Shown here: in pieces, positions 18,954 to 27,221 of the stretch
How the letters are laid out: every line of letters starts with the position of its first letter
Position numbering within the stretch: position 1 is the first letter of the stretch
Assembly (NCBI GenBank): GCA_023230855.1
Contig: JALNWQ010000007.1
Coordinates: forward strand, 1-64,000
Length of the DNA: 64,000 nt
Direction of reading: 5' to 3'
From: Solirubrobacteraceae bacterium
GTDB taxonomy: Bacteria; Actinomycetota; Thermoleophilia; Solirubrobacterales; Solirubrobacteraceae
Translations under genes and position numbers: made by a program
Notes under the pieces: generated by a model
Databases searched by the model: none
The model's input: only the letters and a program-made list of their open reading frames with translations
What the model was told of the DNA's origin: nothing

Positions 18954-19366
18954 GACCGCGCCGCGTCGGCGGCCTCGACGAGCCGGCCGAGCAGCTCGTC
19001 GACCGCCGCCGCGGTGAGCCCGGCGGCGGGCAGGTCGCCGTGGACCCACACGTCCCCGGCCGCGGACGTCGCGTACCGCACGACCCGCAGGGCCCGGCGG
19101 TTGCGGTGCAGGAGCCAGGCCGGATCGGCGGCGGCCGATCCGAGGACCTCGGCGCGCGCCTCGACCAGGCCGGCGCGCACGGCGATGCCGACGTGCAGCG
19201 GACGACCGGCGCAGGGCAGGGCGACGCCCCACTCGCCCGGGGCCGGCCGGTGCGGGTCGAGCCCCGCCGCGTGGAGCGCCGCGTCGACCGCCGCGACCGC
19301 GGCCGGCCGCACGCCCTGCCGGTCGGCGTCGGACGCCGTCGGACGAGACCCACAACCTCCCTGCAT
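18911..19366 (-). CDS. YbjN-like hypothetical protein
   Basis: This 151-aa protein's alternating strands and final helices (WGVALPCAGRPLHVGIAVR, AWLLHRNRRALRVVRYATS, GDVWVHGDLPAAGLTAAAVD) recall the YbjN / type III chaperone-like fold, but I cannot assign the family firmly. The start at 19366 is supported by a TACCAT -10 box 6 nt upstream. It is transcribed divergently from rimP, and the two -10 boxes overlap. Function unknown. Confidence 0.6.
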   Translation of the reverse strand: MQGGCGSRPTASDADRQGVRPAAVAAVDAALHAAGLDPHRPAPGEWGVALPCAGRPLHVGIAVRAGLVEARAEVLGSAAADPAWLLHRNRRALRVVRYATSAAGDVWVHGDLPAAGLTAAAVDELLGRLVEAADAARSYASSPSAAIVRSR

Positions 19367-19372
19367 CCGTCG

Positions 19373-19378
19373 ATGGTA
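19373..19378 (-). promoter_or_regulatory. Candidate -10 box of the YbjN-like gene
   Basis: TACCAT on the minus strand lies 6 nt before ATG 19366. Its TA overlaps the TACGAT box that faces rimP on the plus strand. Confidence 0.5.
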
Positions 19379-19382
19379 CGAT
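19377..19382 (+). promoter_or_regulatory. Candidate -10 box of the rimP-nusA operon
   Basis: TACGAT would place the transcript start near 19389, giving a leader of about 60 nt that ends in the hairpin and U-run just before rimP. Confidence 0.4.
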
Positions 19383-19426
19383 CGTCGCGCAACGTTTTGA
19401 GAACGCCGCTGGGCGGCACTCTGGCG

Positions 19427-19451
19427 AGGCGGGCGGAGAGCCCGCCTTTTT
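19427..19451 (+). terminator. Intrinsic terminator / attenuator abutting the rimP start
   Basis: AGGCGGGC (19427-19434) pairs with GCCCGCCT (19440-19447) over 8 bp around loop GGAGA, followed by TTTTT (19447-19451). ATG 19453 comes 1 nt later. This is the only textbook rho-independent terminator in the window. It lies between the likely promoter and the operon, the place expected for NusA autoregulation. Confidence 0.8.
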
Positions 19452-19452
19452 C

Positions 19453-19905
19453 ATGGCTGAACCGATGAAGACCACCCCGATCCAGGCGACCGTCGAGACC
19501 CTCGTGCTCGACGCCGTCCCGAACGTGGAGGTCATCCTCGCCGAGGTCGTCGGAGGCGGCACGCTGCGGGTCGTCATCGACCATCCGCAGGGCGTGTCCC
19601 TCGACCTCTGCGAGCAGGTCAGCCGGAGCCTCGACCCGCTCCGCGAGGAGCACGCGCTCGAGGTGTCGTCGCCGGGACGTGACCGCCCGCTCACCCGACC
19701 CGACCACTTCCGGCGGTTCGTCGGCAGTCGCGTCAGGGTGCGCACCAGCGCGCCGTTCCCGGTGCCGGACGGGGAGGAGCCACGGCGCTCCTTCACCGGT
19801 GAACTGGTCGGTGCGGACGACGAGGGCGTGACCCTCGCCGCCGACGAGGGGATCGTCTCGATCCCCTACGCCGACATCCATCGCAGCAACCTCGTCGAGG
19901 AGTGA
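19453..19905 (+). CDS. rimP: Ribosome maturation factor RimP
   Basis: This 150-aa protein is required for 30S subunit maturation. The N-terminal alpha/beta domain (VEVILAEVVGGGTLRVVID, LDLCEQVSRSLDPL, LEVSSPGRDRPLTRPDHF) and the C-terminal SH3-like domain (RSFTGELVGADDEGVTLA) are present. ATG 19453 has no Shine-Dalgarno; it starts one base after the terminator U-run, and the internal ATG 19465 has none either. It lies directly before nusA, as in most bacteria. Confidence 0.9.
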   Translation: MAEPMKTTPIQATVETLVLDAVPNVEVILAEVVGGGTLRVVIDHPQGVSLDLCEQVSRSLDPLREEHALEVSSPGRDRPLTRPDHFRRFVGSRVRVRTSAPFPVPDGEEPRRSFTGELVGADDEGVTLAADEGIVSIPYADIHRSNLVEE

Positions 19906-19910
19906 GAACG

Positions 19911-21509
19911 GTGTCCCGCGAGATCGTCGAAGCGATGCGCGCGCTGGCGCGCGAGAAGAACATCCCCGAGGAGCGGCTCATCGCCGCGCTCGAGGACGCG
20001 CTGCTGTCCGCCTACAAGAAGCAGCCCACGGCGGCGAAGTACGCCCGCGTCGAGCTCGACACCGAGAGCGGCGAGTACCGCGTCATCGAGCTGCTCGTGC
20101 CCGAGATGCTCGAGGCCGGCCTGATCGTCGAGACCATCGACGAGCAGAGCTACGAGGATCCCGAGACCGGCGAGTGGATCGAGCCGACCGAGATCGAGAT
20201 CCCGGCCGAGAAGCTCGCCGAGCACCGGGACGAGATCCCGGAGCAGGACGTCACCCCGGACGACTTCGGTCGCATCGCCGCGCAGACCGCCAAGCAGGTC
20301 ATCCTGCAGCGGATCCGCGAGGCCGAGCGGGACATGATGTACGACGAGTTCGCCGACCGGGTCGGCGAGATGGTCACCGGCATCGTCCAGCAGTCCGACA
20401 ACCGCTACACGCTCCTGCAGCTCCGCGACCGCGTCGAGGCGCTGCTGCCGCGCTCCGAGCAGGTCTACGGCGAGCGCTACGACCACAACCAGCGCCTCAA
20501 GGCGGTGATCAAGGAGGTCTCGCAGTCCGCGAAGGGCCCGTCGATCATCGTCTCGCGCCGTGACCCCGAGGTCATCCGGGCGCTGTTCGAGCTCGAGGTC
20601 CCCGAGATCGCCGACGGCCTCGTCGAGATCACCGGCGTCGCCCGCGAGCCCGGCTACCGCTCCAAGATCGCGGTCGTGTCGCACGCCAACGGCGTCGACC
20701 CGGTGGGCGCGTGCGTCGGTCCGCGGGGCTCGCGCGTCCGGATGGTCGTCTCCGAGCTCAAGGGCGAGAAGATCGACATCATCCCGTACAACGACGAGCC
20801 CGGGCGGTTCATCGCCAAGGCCCTGTCGCCGGCGACGGTCCGCGAGGTCTTCATCGACGACGAGCTGCGCCAGGCGACGGTCGTCGTGCCCGACGAGGAC
20901 CTGACGAAGGCCATCGGTCGCGAGGGCCAGAACGTGCGGCTCGCCGCCCGGCTCACCGGCTGGCGGATCGACATCAAGAAGGCCAGCGACGTCGCCCAGC
21001 AGGCCGCGACGGGCGGCGGCGACGAGGGGGGCGAGGAGCCGGCCGGGGACGGCCGCTGCGCCGCGCTGCTCAGCAGCGGTCGCCGCTGCCCCAACGCGGC
21101 GCTCCCGGGCTCGGTCTTCTGTGGCCTCCCGCTGCACCAGGCCCTGGTGCGGTTCGGCACCGTCGAGGTGGCGGTGCTCGACGAGCTGCCCGACGACGAG
21201 CTCGACGCGCTCGCCGACCCGGACAAGTCCCAGGAGGACGTGCAGGACATCGTCACGCGGGCCGAGGAGGCGTACGCCGCGCGGCTCGAGGAGCTCGGTG
21301 ACGGCGAGGCGCCGCTCGACGACGACGGGACCGCGGTCGCCGACGGCGAGCCGCCCGAGGCCGTCGACGGCGCGACCGGCGACGACGCCGGGGATCTCGA
21401 CGGCGTCGTCGACCCGGCCGACGAGCCCGCGGGCGACGACGTGCCGACCGGTGACGCGTCGTCGCCGGCGGAGGACGACGGGATCGCCGAGGACGTCCCG
21501 TCGGCCTGA
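19911..21509 (+). CDS. nusA: Transcription factor NusA with Cys-rich C-terminal extension
   Basis: This 532-aa protein starts at GTG 19911, set by GAGGAG (19896-19901); GTG 19902 overlaps the rimP stop. The order is: NusA N-terminal domain (SREIVEAMRALAREKNI to about residue 130), S1-like region, KH1 (SHANGVDPVGACVGPRGSRV) and KH2 (GREGQNVRLAARLTGWRIDI), ending near 365. A typical short NusA would end here. Instead it continues 165 residues with a motif Cys383-x9-Cys393-x10-Cys404-x4-His409 (RCAALLSSGRRCPNAALPG, then FCGLPLHQ) that could bind zinc, and an acidic tail. It modulates pausing, termination and antitermination. Confidence 0.93.
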   Translation: MSREIVEAMRALAREKNIPEERLIAALEDALLSAYKKQPTAAKYARVELDTESGEYRVIELLVPEMLEAGLIVETIDEQSYEDPETGEWIEPTEIEIPAEKLAEHRDEIPEQDVTPDDFGRIAAQTAKQVILQRIREAERDMMYDEFADRVGEMVTGIVQQSDNRYTLLQLRDRVEALLPRSEQVYGERYDHNQRLKAVIKEVSQSAKGPSIIVSRRDPEVIRALFELEVPEIADGLVEITGVAREPGYRSKIAVVSHANGVDPVGACVGPRGSRVRMVVSELKGEKIDIIPYNDEPGRFIAKALSPATVREVFIDDELRQATVVVPDEDLTKAIGREGQNVRLAARLTGWRIDIKKASDVAQQAATGGGDEGGEEPAGDGRCAALLSSGRRCPNAALPGSVFCGLPLHQALVRFGTVEVAVLDELPDDELDALADPDKSQEDVQDIVTRAEEAYAARLEELGDGEAPLDDDGTAVADGEPPEAVDGATGDDAGDLDGVVDPADEPAGDDVPTGDASSPAEDDGIAEDVPSA

Positions 21510-21751
21510 CCACGCAACACCCTGAGCGGCGGTGCGTCGGCTGTGGCCGTCGCGCCCCGCAGCAGGACCTCCTTCGCGTCGCCCTGGACGGTGATCGGCC
21601 CGTGGCCGATCCGGACCGCACAGCGGCGGGGCGCGGCGCGTACGTGTGCGACCACGCGTGCGCCCGGACCGCGGTCGGACGTGGCGCGTTCGCGCGCGCC
21701 TACCGACGTCCGGTCAGTATCGATCCCGACTTTCTACACTCACTTCACTGA
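21506..21751 (+). CDS. rnpM: RNase P modulator RnpM (YlxR)
   Basis: This 81-aa YlxR-family protein is identified by RRCVGCGRRAPQQDLLRVAL, GRGAYVCDHACARTAVGRGA and FARAYRR. It sits between nusA and infB as in other bacteria. YlxR proteins bind RNase P RNA. No ATG, GTG or TTG lies in frame between the last upstream stop (near 21451) and the conserved Cys motif; the only candidate start is CTG 21506, whose TG belongs to the nusA stop (CTGA). The stop overlaps ATG of infB (TGATG). Confidence 0.88.
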   Translation: MTTQHPERRCVGCGRRAPQQDLLRVALDGDRPVADPDRTAAGRGAYVCDHACARTAVGRGAFARAYRRPVSIDPDFLHSLH

Positions 21752-24700
21752 TGTCGAAGAAGCGCGTCCATGAGATCGCCAAGGCACACGGCCTGGCGAA
21801 CAAGACGGTGCTCGATGCCCTCCAGGCCGGTGGGCACGATGTGTCCACCGCGTCCTCGAGCATCGACGAGTCCGTCGCCGCCCGCCTGATCGCGGCCCAC
21901 GCCCACGGGGGCGCCGAGTCGAAGGCGGCCTCCAAGGGCGCCGCGACCACGCCCCAGCGTCCGGTGCGTCCGCAGGCCCCGGGTGGCGGCCAGGCCCAGC
22001 GTCCGGTGCGTCCGCAGGCCCCGGGCGGCCAGGCGCAGCGCCCCGTGCGCCCGCAGGCCCCGGGTGGCGGCCAGGCCCAGCGTCCGGTGCGTCCGCAGGC
22101 CCCGGCCGGGCAGGCCCAGCGCCCCGTGCGCCCGCAGGCCCCCGGCGGCAAGCCCCAGGGTCAGCGGCCCACGCGTCCGACGGCCCCGACCGGGCGGGGC
22201 GGCGACGCGCCGCTCGGGCCGCGCCCCGTCATCCCGCAGCGTCCGCCGGTCCGGCCTCCGGGTCCGGGCGCGATCGCGCAGCGACCGACCGCTCGACCGG
22301 CCGGCGACGACGCCCGTCGTCCCGCCGCGCGCCCCGCGGCCGCCGACGGTCGCGCGCCCGGCACCGGGCCGCGCGTCATCCAGTCGAGCGCGCCGGCGAA
22401 GCCGGCGCCCAAGGCGGCGCCGGCCGCGCGTCCGGGTGAGCGTCCGGCCGGTGGCGGTCGTCCGCAGCGTCCGGGTGAGCGTCCGGCCGGTGGCGGTCGT
22501 CCGCAGCGTCCGGGTGAGCGTCCGGCCGGTGGCGGTCGTCCGCAGCGTCCGGGTGAGCGTCCGGCCGGCGGTGGCCGTCCGCAGCGTCCGGGTGAGCGTC
22601 CGGCCGGCGGTGGCCGTCCGCAGCGTCCGGGTGAGCGTCCGGCCGGCGGCGGTCGTCCGCAGCGTCCCGGCGGCGACCGGGCCGAGCGGCCGCTCGGCGA
22701 GCGGCCGCGGCTCCCCACCCGCTCCGTCGGCCTGCCGCCGCGCTCGCCCAACGTCGGACGGGTCGTCACCGACACCCCGCCCGCCCGCACCGTCGCGCGT
22801 GACAAGGACGGCAATCCGCTGCCGCCCGGCAAGGACCTGCGCACCAAGCGCCCGGATCGGCCCAAGGGCCCGCTCGCGCCCGGCGAGAAGCCCGCGAGCG
22901 GCGCCGGCCCCAAGATCATCGCGATGCCCGATCCGGCGACGACCCGGCCCCAGCGGGCCGGCGACCGCTCGTCGGGCGGCCCCGGCCGCGCCGGCGGCGG
23001 CCCCGGCACGCGCCGCGTCGTCATCGACCAGCCCGGCGGCCCGCGCCGTCCCGGCGGGCCCGGCATGGGCGGACCGCCCAACCGTCGCCCCCGCCGTCGG
23101 CGGCGTCGCCAGAGCATCGAGGAGGCGCTGGCGCCGCTGAGCCGCGGCGACCAGGGCAAGCGGATCGACGTCGTCAAGATCAACTCGGGGTCGACCGTCA
23201 AGGACGTCGCCGAGTACCTCGGCGTGCCGGTCCCCGAGGTCATCAAGAAGCTCATGATGATGGGCGAGATGGCGACCCTCACCCAGACCCTGGGCGACGA
23301 CACCATCGAGCTGCTCGCCGGCGAGTTCGAGCGCGAGATCAAGATCGTGTCGGCCGCCGACGACGAGCCGGACGAGCTCGTGTTCGACGACGCCGAGGAC
23401 GACCTCGAGGAGCGTCCGCCGGTCGTCACGATCATGGGCCACGTCGACCACGGCAAGACGTCGCTGCTCGACAAGCTCCGCGAGACCGAGGTCGCGCAGG
23501 GCGAGGCGGGCGGCATCACCCAGCACATCGGCGCGTACCAGGTGCACCGCGGGGACCGCTCCGTCACGTTCCTCGACACGCCGGGCCACGCCGCCTTCAC
23601 CGCCATGCGCGCCCGCGGCGCCCGGCTGACCGACATCGCCGTGATCGTCATCGCGGCCGACGACGGCGTGAAGCCGCAGACCGAGGAGGCCATCGACCAC
23701 GCCCGCGCCGCGGACGTGCCGATCATCGTCGCGGTCAACAAGATCGACAAGCCCGGCGCGGACCCCGTCCGCGTCCGCACCGAGCTGGCGCAGCGCGGCC
23801 TCAACCCCGCGGAGTGGGGTGGCGAGGTCGAGTTCGTCGACGTGTCCGCGAAGACCGGCGACGGGCTCGACGACCTGATCGAGACGATCGGCATCGTCGC
23901 CGACCTGCTCGAGCTGCGGGCCAACGCCGACACCGAGGCGTCCGGCATCGTCATCGAGTCGCGCCTCGACAGCGGACGCGGCCCGGTCGCGACGGTCCTC
24001 ATCCAGCGCGGCACGCTCGAGATCGGCGACGCGCTCGTCAGCGGCCAGGAGTGGGGCAAGGTCCGGGCGCTCATCGACTACACCGGTGAGCGGATCGAGG
24101 TCGCCGGCCCCGGCGACCCGGTCCAGGTCCTCGGCTGGAACGGCGTGCCGAACGCCGGCGACCACGCGATCGTCGTCGAGCACGAGCGCGTCGCCCGCGA
24201 GCGGGCCGAGGAGCGCGCCACCCGCCTGAAGGCCGAGGCGATCGCGCGGCGGTCCGGCCGCAAGTTCGCCCTGCAGGACGTCTTCAAGCGCAGCACCGGC
24301 GGCGTGCCGAAGGGGCTCACGCTCATCCTCAAGGCCGACGTCGCCGGCTCGCTCGGCGCGTTCGAGGACGAGATCGCGCGGCTGCCGCAGACCGAGGTCC
24401 TCGTCGACATCGTCCACGCCGGCGTCGGCGGGGTCAACGAGTCCGACGTCATGCTCGCCTCGGCGTCCGAGGCGATCATCATCGCGTTCAACGTCCGTCC
24501 GGTCGGCGACGCCGCCCGGGTGGCGGACCGCGAGGGCGTCGAGATCCGCGAGTACGAGATCATCTACCGCGCGCTCGAGGACCTGCGGGACGCCATGGAG
24601 GGCCTGCTCGACCCCGACACCGTCGAGGAGACCGTCGGCTCCGCCGAGGTCCGGGCCATCTTCCGGGCGTCGAAGGTCGGCAACATCGCCGGCTGCTACG

Positions 24701-24924
24701 TCACGGAGGGGCGTCTGCGCCGCAACGGCAAGGCGCGCGTCAAGCGCGACGGCGAGGTCATCGCCACCACCGCCATCGACAGCCTCAAGCGGTTCAACGA
24801 GGACGTGCGCGAGGTCGCGACCGGGTTCGAGTGCGGCGTGGTGCTCCGGGACTTCCAGGAGGTCGCCGAGGGCGACGTCATCGAGGTCTACGAGACCCGC
24901 AAGGTGGATCGGTCGCTGTCGTGA
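21751..24924 (+). CDS. infB: Translation initiation factor IF-2
   Basis: The 1057-aa GTPase brings initiator tRNA to the ribosome. The IF2-N domain (KKRVHEIAKAHGLANKTVLD) is followed by about 450 residues of Pro/Arg/Gly repeats, a second IF2-N segment (DVVKINSGSTVKDVAEYLG), and the G domain with G1 GHVDHGKTSLLDKL (near residue 563), G3 FLDTPGHAAF and G4 VAVNKIDK. Domains II-IV follow to the C-terminus. ATG 21751 overlaps the rnpM stop; an apparent longer frame from 21646 is only the overlap with rnpM. Confidence 0.97.
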   Translation: MSKKRVHEIAKAHGLANKTVLDALQAGGHDVSTASSSIDESVAARLIAAHAHGGAESKAASKGAATTPQRPVRPQAPGGGQAQRPVRPQAPGGQAQRPVRPQAPGGGQAQRPVRPQAPAGQAQRPVRPQAPGGKPQGQRPTRPTAPTGRGGDAPLGPRPVIPQRPPVRPPGPGAIAQRPTARPAGDDARRPAARPAAADGRAPGTGPRVIQSSAPAKPAPKAAPAARPGERPAGGGRPQRPGERPAGGGRPQRPGERPAGGGRPQRPGERPAGGGRPQRPGERPAGGGRPQRPGERPAGGGRPQRPGGDRAERPLGERPRLPTRSVGLPPRSPNVGRVVTDTPPARTVARDKDGNPLPPGKDLRTKRPDRPKGPLAPGEKPASGAGPKIIAMPDPATTRPQRAGDRSSGGPGRAGGGPGTRRVVIDQPGGPRRPGGPGMGGPPNRRPRRRRRRQSIEEALAPLSRGDQGKRIDVVKINSGSTVKDVAEYLGVPVPEVIKKLMMMGEMATLTQTLGDDTIELLAGEFEREIKIVSAADDEPDELVFDDAEDDLEERPPVVTIMGHVDHGKTSLLDKLRETEVAQGEAGGITQHIGAYQVHRGDRSVTFLDTPGHAAFTAMRARGARLTDIAVIVIAADDGVKPQTEEAIDHARAADVPIIVAVNKIDKPGADPVRVRTELAQRGLNPAEWGGEVEFVDVSAKTGDGLDDLIETIGIVADLLELRANADTEASGIVIESRLDSGRGPVATVLIQRGTLEIGDALVSGQEWGKVRALIDYTGERIEVAGPGDPVQVLGWNGVPNAGDHAIVVEHERVARERAEERATRLKAEAIARRSGRKFALQDVFKRSTGGVPKGLTLILKADVAGSLGAFEDEIARLPQTEVLVDIVHAGVGGVNESDVMLASASEAIIIAFNVRPVGDAARVADREGVEIREYEIIYRALEDLRDAMEGLLDPDTVEETVGSAEVRAIFRASKVGNIAGCYVTEGRLRRNGKARVKRDGEVIATTAIDSLKRFNEDVREVATGFECGVVLRDFQEVAEGDVIEVYETRKVDRSLS
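21958..22150 (+). repeat. Tandem RPVRPQAPGG repeats in infB
   Basis: Five copies of a 13-14 residue unit (RPVRPQAPGGGQAQ and variants), nearly identical at DNA level, form a basic, disordered linker of IF-2. Confidence 0.85.
22429..22662 (+). repeat. Six 39-bp tandem repeats in infB
   Basis: Six successive copies of the 13-residue unit RPGERPAGGGRPQ; the DNA copies differ at a few third positions only (GGT or GGC), implying recent expansion or gene conversion within IF-2's linker. Confidence 0.92.
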
Positions 24925-24955
24925 CCGTGACGCAGGCCAGCGGCGGGTCGGGCTC

Positions 24956-25354
24956 GTGAAGCCCGACCGCATGCGCCGCGTGGACGAGGCGATCCGCGAG
25001 GTCCTCGGCGACGTGCTGCAGCGCGGCGAGCTGAAGGACCCGCGGATCGGGTTCGCCACGATCACCGCGGTCCGCACGAGCGCCGACCTGCGCCACGCCC
25101 GCGTGCTCGTGAGCGTGCTCCCGACCGACGATGCGGACCCGTCCGCCACCGTCGACGGGCTCGCGTCGGCCCACGGCTACATCCAGCGACGGGTGGGGGA
25201 GGAGCTCAAGCTCCGCAACACGCCGACGCTGCGGTTCGAGCTCGACGAGACCATCGACCGGGCGCTGCGCATCCAGGAGATCCTCGACGACCCGCCGCCC
25301 CCGGCGGTGGATCCCGACCCGGAGCCGTCCGACGGAGGAGCCACCGGCTCATGA
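24956..25354 (+). CDS. rbfA: Ribosome-binding factor A
   Basis: This 132-aa KH-fold protein helps mature 16S rRNA 5' end in 30S assembly. The motifs MRRVDEAIREVLGDVLQRGE, LKDPRIGFATITAVRTSADL and LKLRNTPTLRFELDETIDRA are typical. GTG 24956 is 31 nt after infB. The Pro/Asp-rich tail overlaps the next gene by ATGA. Confidence 0.93.
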   Translation: MKPDRMRRVDEAIREVLGDVLQRGELKDPRIGFATITAVRTSADLRHARVLVSVLPTDDADPSATVDGLASAHGYIQRRVGEELKLRNTPTLRFELDETIDRALRIQEILDDPPPPAVDPDPEPSDGGATGS

Positions 25355-26343
25355 GCGCCGACGGCGCCGCCGGCCGCGGCGCGCTCGTCGAGCTGCTGCG
25401 GTCCGAGGACCGGTTCGTCGTCGTCACGCACGAGCAACCGGACGGTGACGCGCTCGGCTCGCTCGTCGCCACGGCGCGCATCCTCGCCGCGCTCGGCAAG
25501 GACGTCGTCGCGGTCGTCGGGCCCGCCGACCTCCCACTGCCGCGCGAGTACGCCCGGCTCGAGACGATCCCGTTGCCGACGCGCCTGCCGGACGACGTCG
25601 GCGAGCGCATCGCGGTGTTCGTCGACTGCGGCAACGTCGACCGTTGCCCGGTCGCGGTCCACGGCGTCGCGCGAAGCACCGTCAACATCGACCACCACCA
25701 CGACAACACGCGCTTCGCGGACCTCGACCTCGTCGAGCCCGACGCCGCGTGCACCACCGAGATCCTCTGGTCGCTCCTGCCCGAGCTCGGGGTGGCGCTC
25801 GACCCGGAGCTCGCCGTCGCGCTGTACGTCGGCCTCGTCACCGACAGCGGCCGGTTCATGTACGGCAACACCGGTGGGCGGTCCCACCTCATGGCCGCCG
25901 AGCTCATCGGCGCCGGCGTCGAGCCCTTCCCGGTGTACCGCACGCTCTACGAGCGGTTCCCGTGGGCCAAGCTCGCCCTGCTGGGCCGTGCGCTGGAGCG
26001 GGTCCGCCGGCTCGACGCCGGGCGGCTCACGTTCTCGCACCTGCGGCGACGAGACTTCGACGAGACCGGCGCCGTCGACAGCGACGCGGAGGGCATCATC
26101 GACCACCTGCGTGGCGTCGAGGAGACGCGGGTCGCGGCGCTCGCCCGCGAGATCGTCACCGGCCCCGACGGTCCGATCCGGACGAAGGTGTCGTTGCGGT
26201 CCGCCGACGGCGTCGTCGACGTGTCGGTCATCGCCCGCGCGGGCGGGGGAGGCGGCCACCGACAGGCCGCAGGGTTCACGACCGACCTGTCCGAGGAGGA
26301 GCTCGTGCGGTTCCTCAGCGACCGGGTCGCCGACGTGGCGTGA
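25351..26343 (+). CDS. nrnA: DHH/DHHA1 phosphoesterase (NrnA-like oligoribonuclease)
   Basis: This 330-aa phosphoesterase probably degrades short RNA oligomers and pAp. Metal-binding motifs are THEQPDGDALGS, VDCGN, DHHHDN and TDSGRFMYGN; the C-terminal DHHA1 motif is GGGGGHRQAAGF. Position between rbfA and truB is conserved in many bacteria. ATG 25351 overlaps the rbfA stop; the end overlaps truB by GTGA. Confidence 0.9.
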   Translation: MSADGAAGRGALVELLRSEDRFVVVTHEQPDGDALGSLVATARILAALGKDVVAVVGPADLPLPREYARLETIPLPTRLPDDVGERIAVFVDCGNVDRCPVAVHGVARSTVNIDHHHDNTRFADLDLVEPDAACTTEILWSLLPELGVALDPELAVALYVGLVTDSGRFMYGNTGGRSHLMAAELIGAGVEPFPVYRTLYERFPWAKLALLGRALERVRRLDAGRLTFSHLRRRDFDETGAVDSDAEGIIDHLRGVEETRVAALAREIVTGPDGPIRTKVSLRSADGVVDVSVIARAGGGGGHRQAAGFTTDLSEEELVRFLSDRVADVA

Positions 26344-27221
26344 CGGATCCGCACGGCGCGCGACCGACGGTCGCGCCGATCCCCACGATCCCCGACGGGG
26401 TGCTCGCGTTCGACAAGCCGGCCGGGTGCACGAGCCACGACGTCGTCGCCCGCGTGCGACGGGCGCTCGGCGGACGGCGTGCCCGACGGGTCGGGCACGC
26501 CGGGACGCTCGATCCGTTCGCGACGGGCGTGCTGCTCGTCCTCGTCGGGCGGGCCACGCGCCTGCAGCGACACCTCATGGCGCTCGACAAGACCTACGAG
26601 ACCGTCGCGTGCCTCGGCGCCCGGTCGACCACCGGCGACGTCGACGGCGAGATCGAGCGGACCGGACGGATGCCGCCGGAGCCACCGCCCCTGCCGACCG
26701 GCGTCGTCCGCCAACGGCCGCCCGCCTACTCGGCCGTCAAGATCGACGGGCGGCGCGCGTACGCCCTCGCCCGTGAGGGCCGCGTCGTGGAGATGCCCGA
26801 GCGCGAGGTCACCGTCCACGAGTTCGAGCGCCTGTGGCGGGACGGGGACCGGGCCGCGTTCCGGATCCGGTGCTCGTCCGGCACGTACGTCCGGAGCCTC
26901 GTCGCCGACCTCGGCGACGCGTACTGCGAGGCGCTGCGCCGCACCGCGATCGGCCCCTACCTCGTCGAGCACGCGCTCCCGGTCGGCGACGACCCCACCG
27001 ACTGGCGCCCCGTCCCGCTGCGGCGGGCGGTCGAGGACCTGCTGCCGACCGTGCACGTCGACGAGGAGACGGCCCGCCGCGCCGGGCACGGGCAGCGGAT
27101 CACGCTCGACCCGGCGCCGTCCGCGGACGAGGTCGCGCTCGTCACCGACGCCGATCTCGTCGCGCTCGCGCGGCGGGAGCAGGACGGTCGGTTCCATCCC
27201 GTCGTAGGCTTCCGTCCGTGA
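26340..27221 (+). CDS. truB: tRNA pseudouridine-55 synthase
   Basis: This 293-aa enzyme modifies U55 in the T loop. Motif I (VLAFDKPAGCTSHDVV), the catalytic Asp in GHAGTLDPFATGVLLVLVG, the tyrosine motif (RQRPPAYSAVKIDGRRAY) and the CSSGTYVRSLVADLG motif are present. GTG 26340 and the end both overlap neighbours by GTGA. Confidence 0.95.
   Translation: MTDPHGARPTVAPIPTIPDGVLAFDKPAGCTSHDVVARVRRALGGRRARRVGHAGTLDPFATGVLLVLVGRATRLQRHLMALDKTYETVACLGARSTTGDVDGEIERTGRMPPEPPPLPTGVVRQRPPAYSAVKIDGRRAYALAREGRVVEMPEREVTVHEFERLWRDGDRAAFRIRCSSGTYVRSLVADLGDAYCEALRRTAIGPYLVEHALPVGDDPTDWRPVPLRRAVEDLLPTVHVDEETARRAGHGQRITLDPAPSADEVALVTDADLVALARREQDGRFHPVVGFRP

Noticed and set aside
21646..21750. Longer N-terminus of IF-2 from ATG 21646
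   Set aside because: This stretch is the rnpM coding region in another frame. The conserved IF2-N domain begins at ATG 21751, which overlaps the rnpM stop.
22429..22662. Regular 39-bp repeats, first considered as a CRISPR array
   Set aside because: There are no unique spacers; the repeats are contiguous, in frame and part of the IF-2 linker.
21745..25149. Antisense frame of more than 1100 codons opposite infB
   Set aside because: Mirror of the infB frame and its repeats; no motifs, no start signal.
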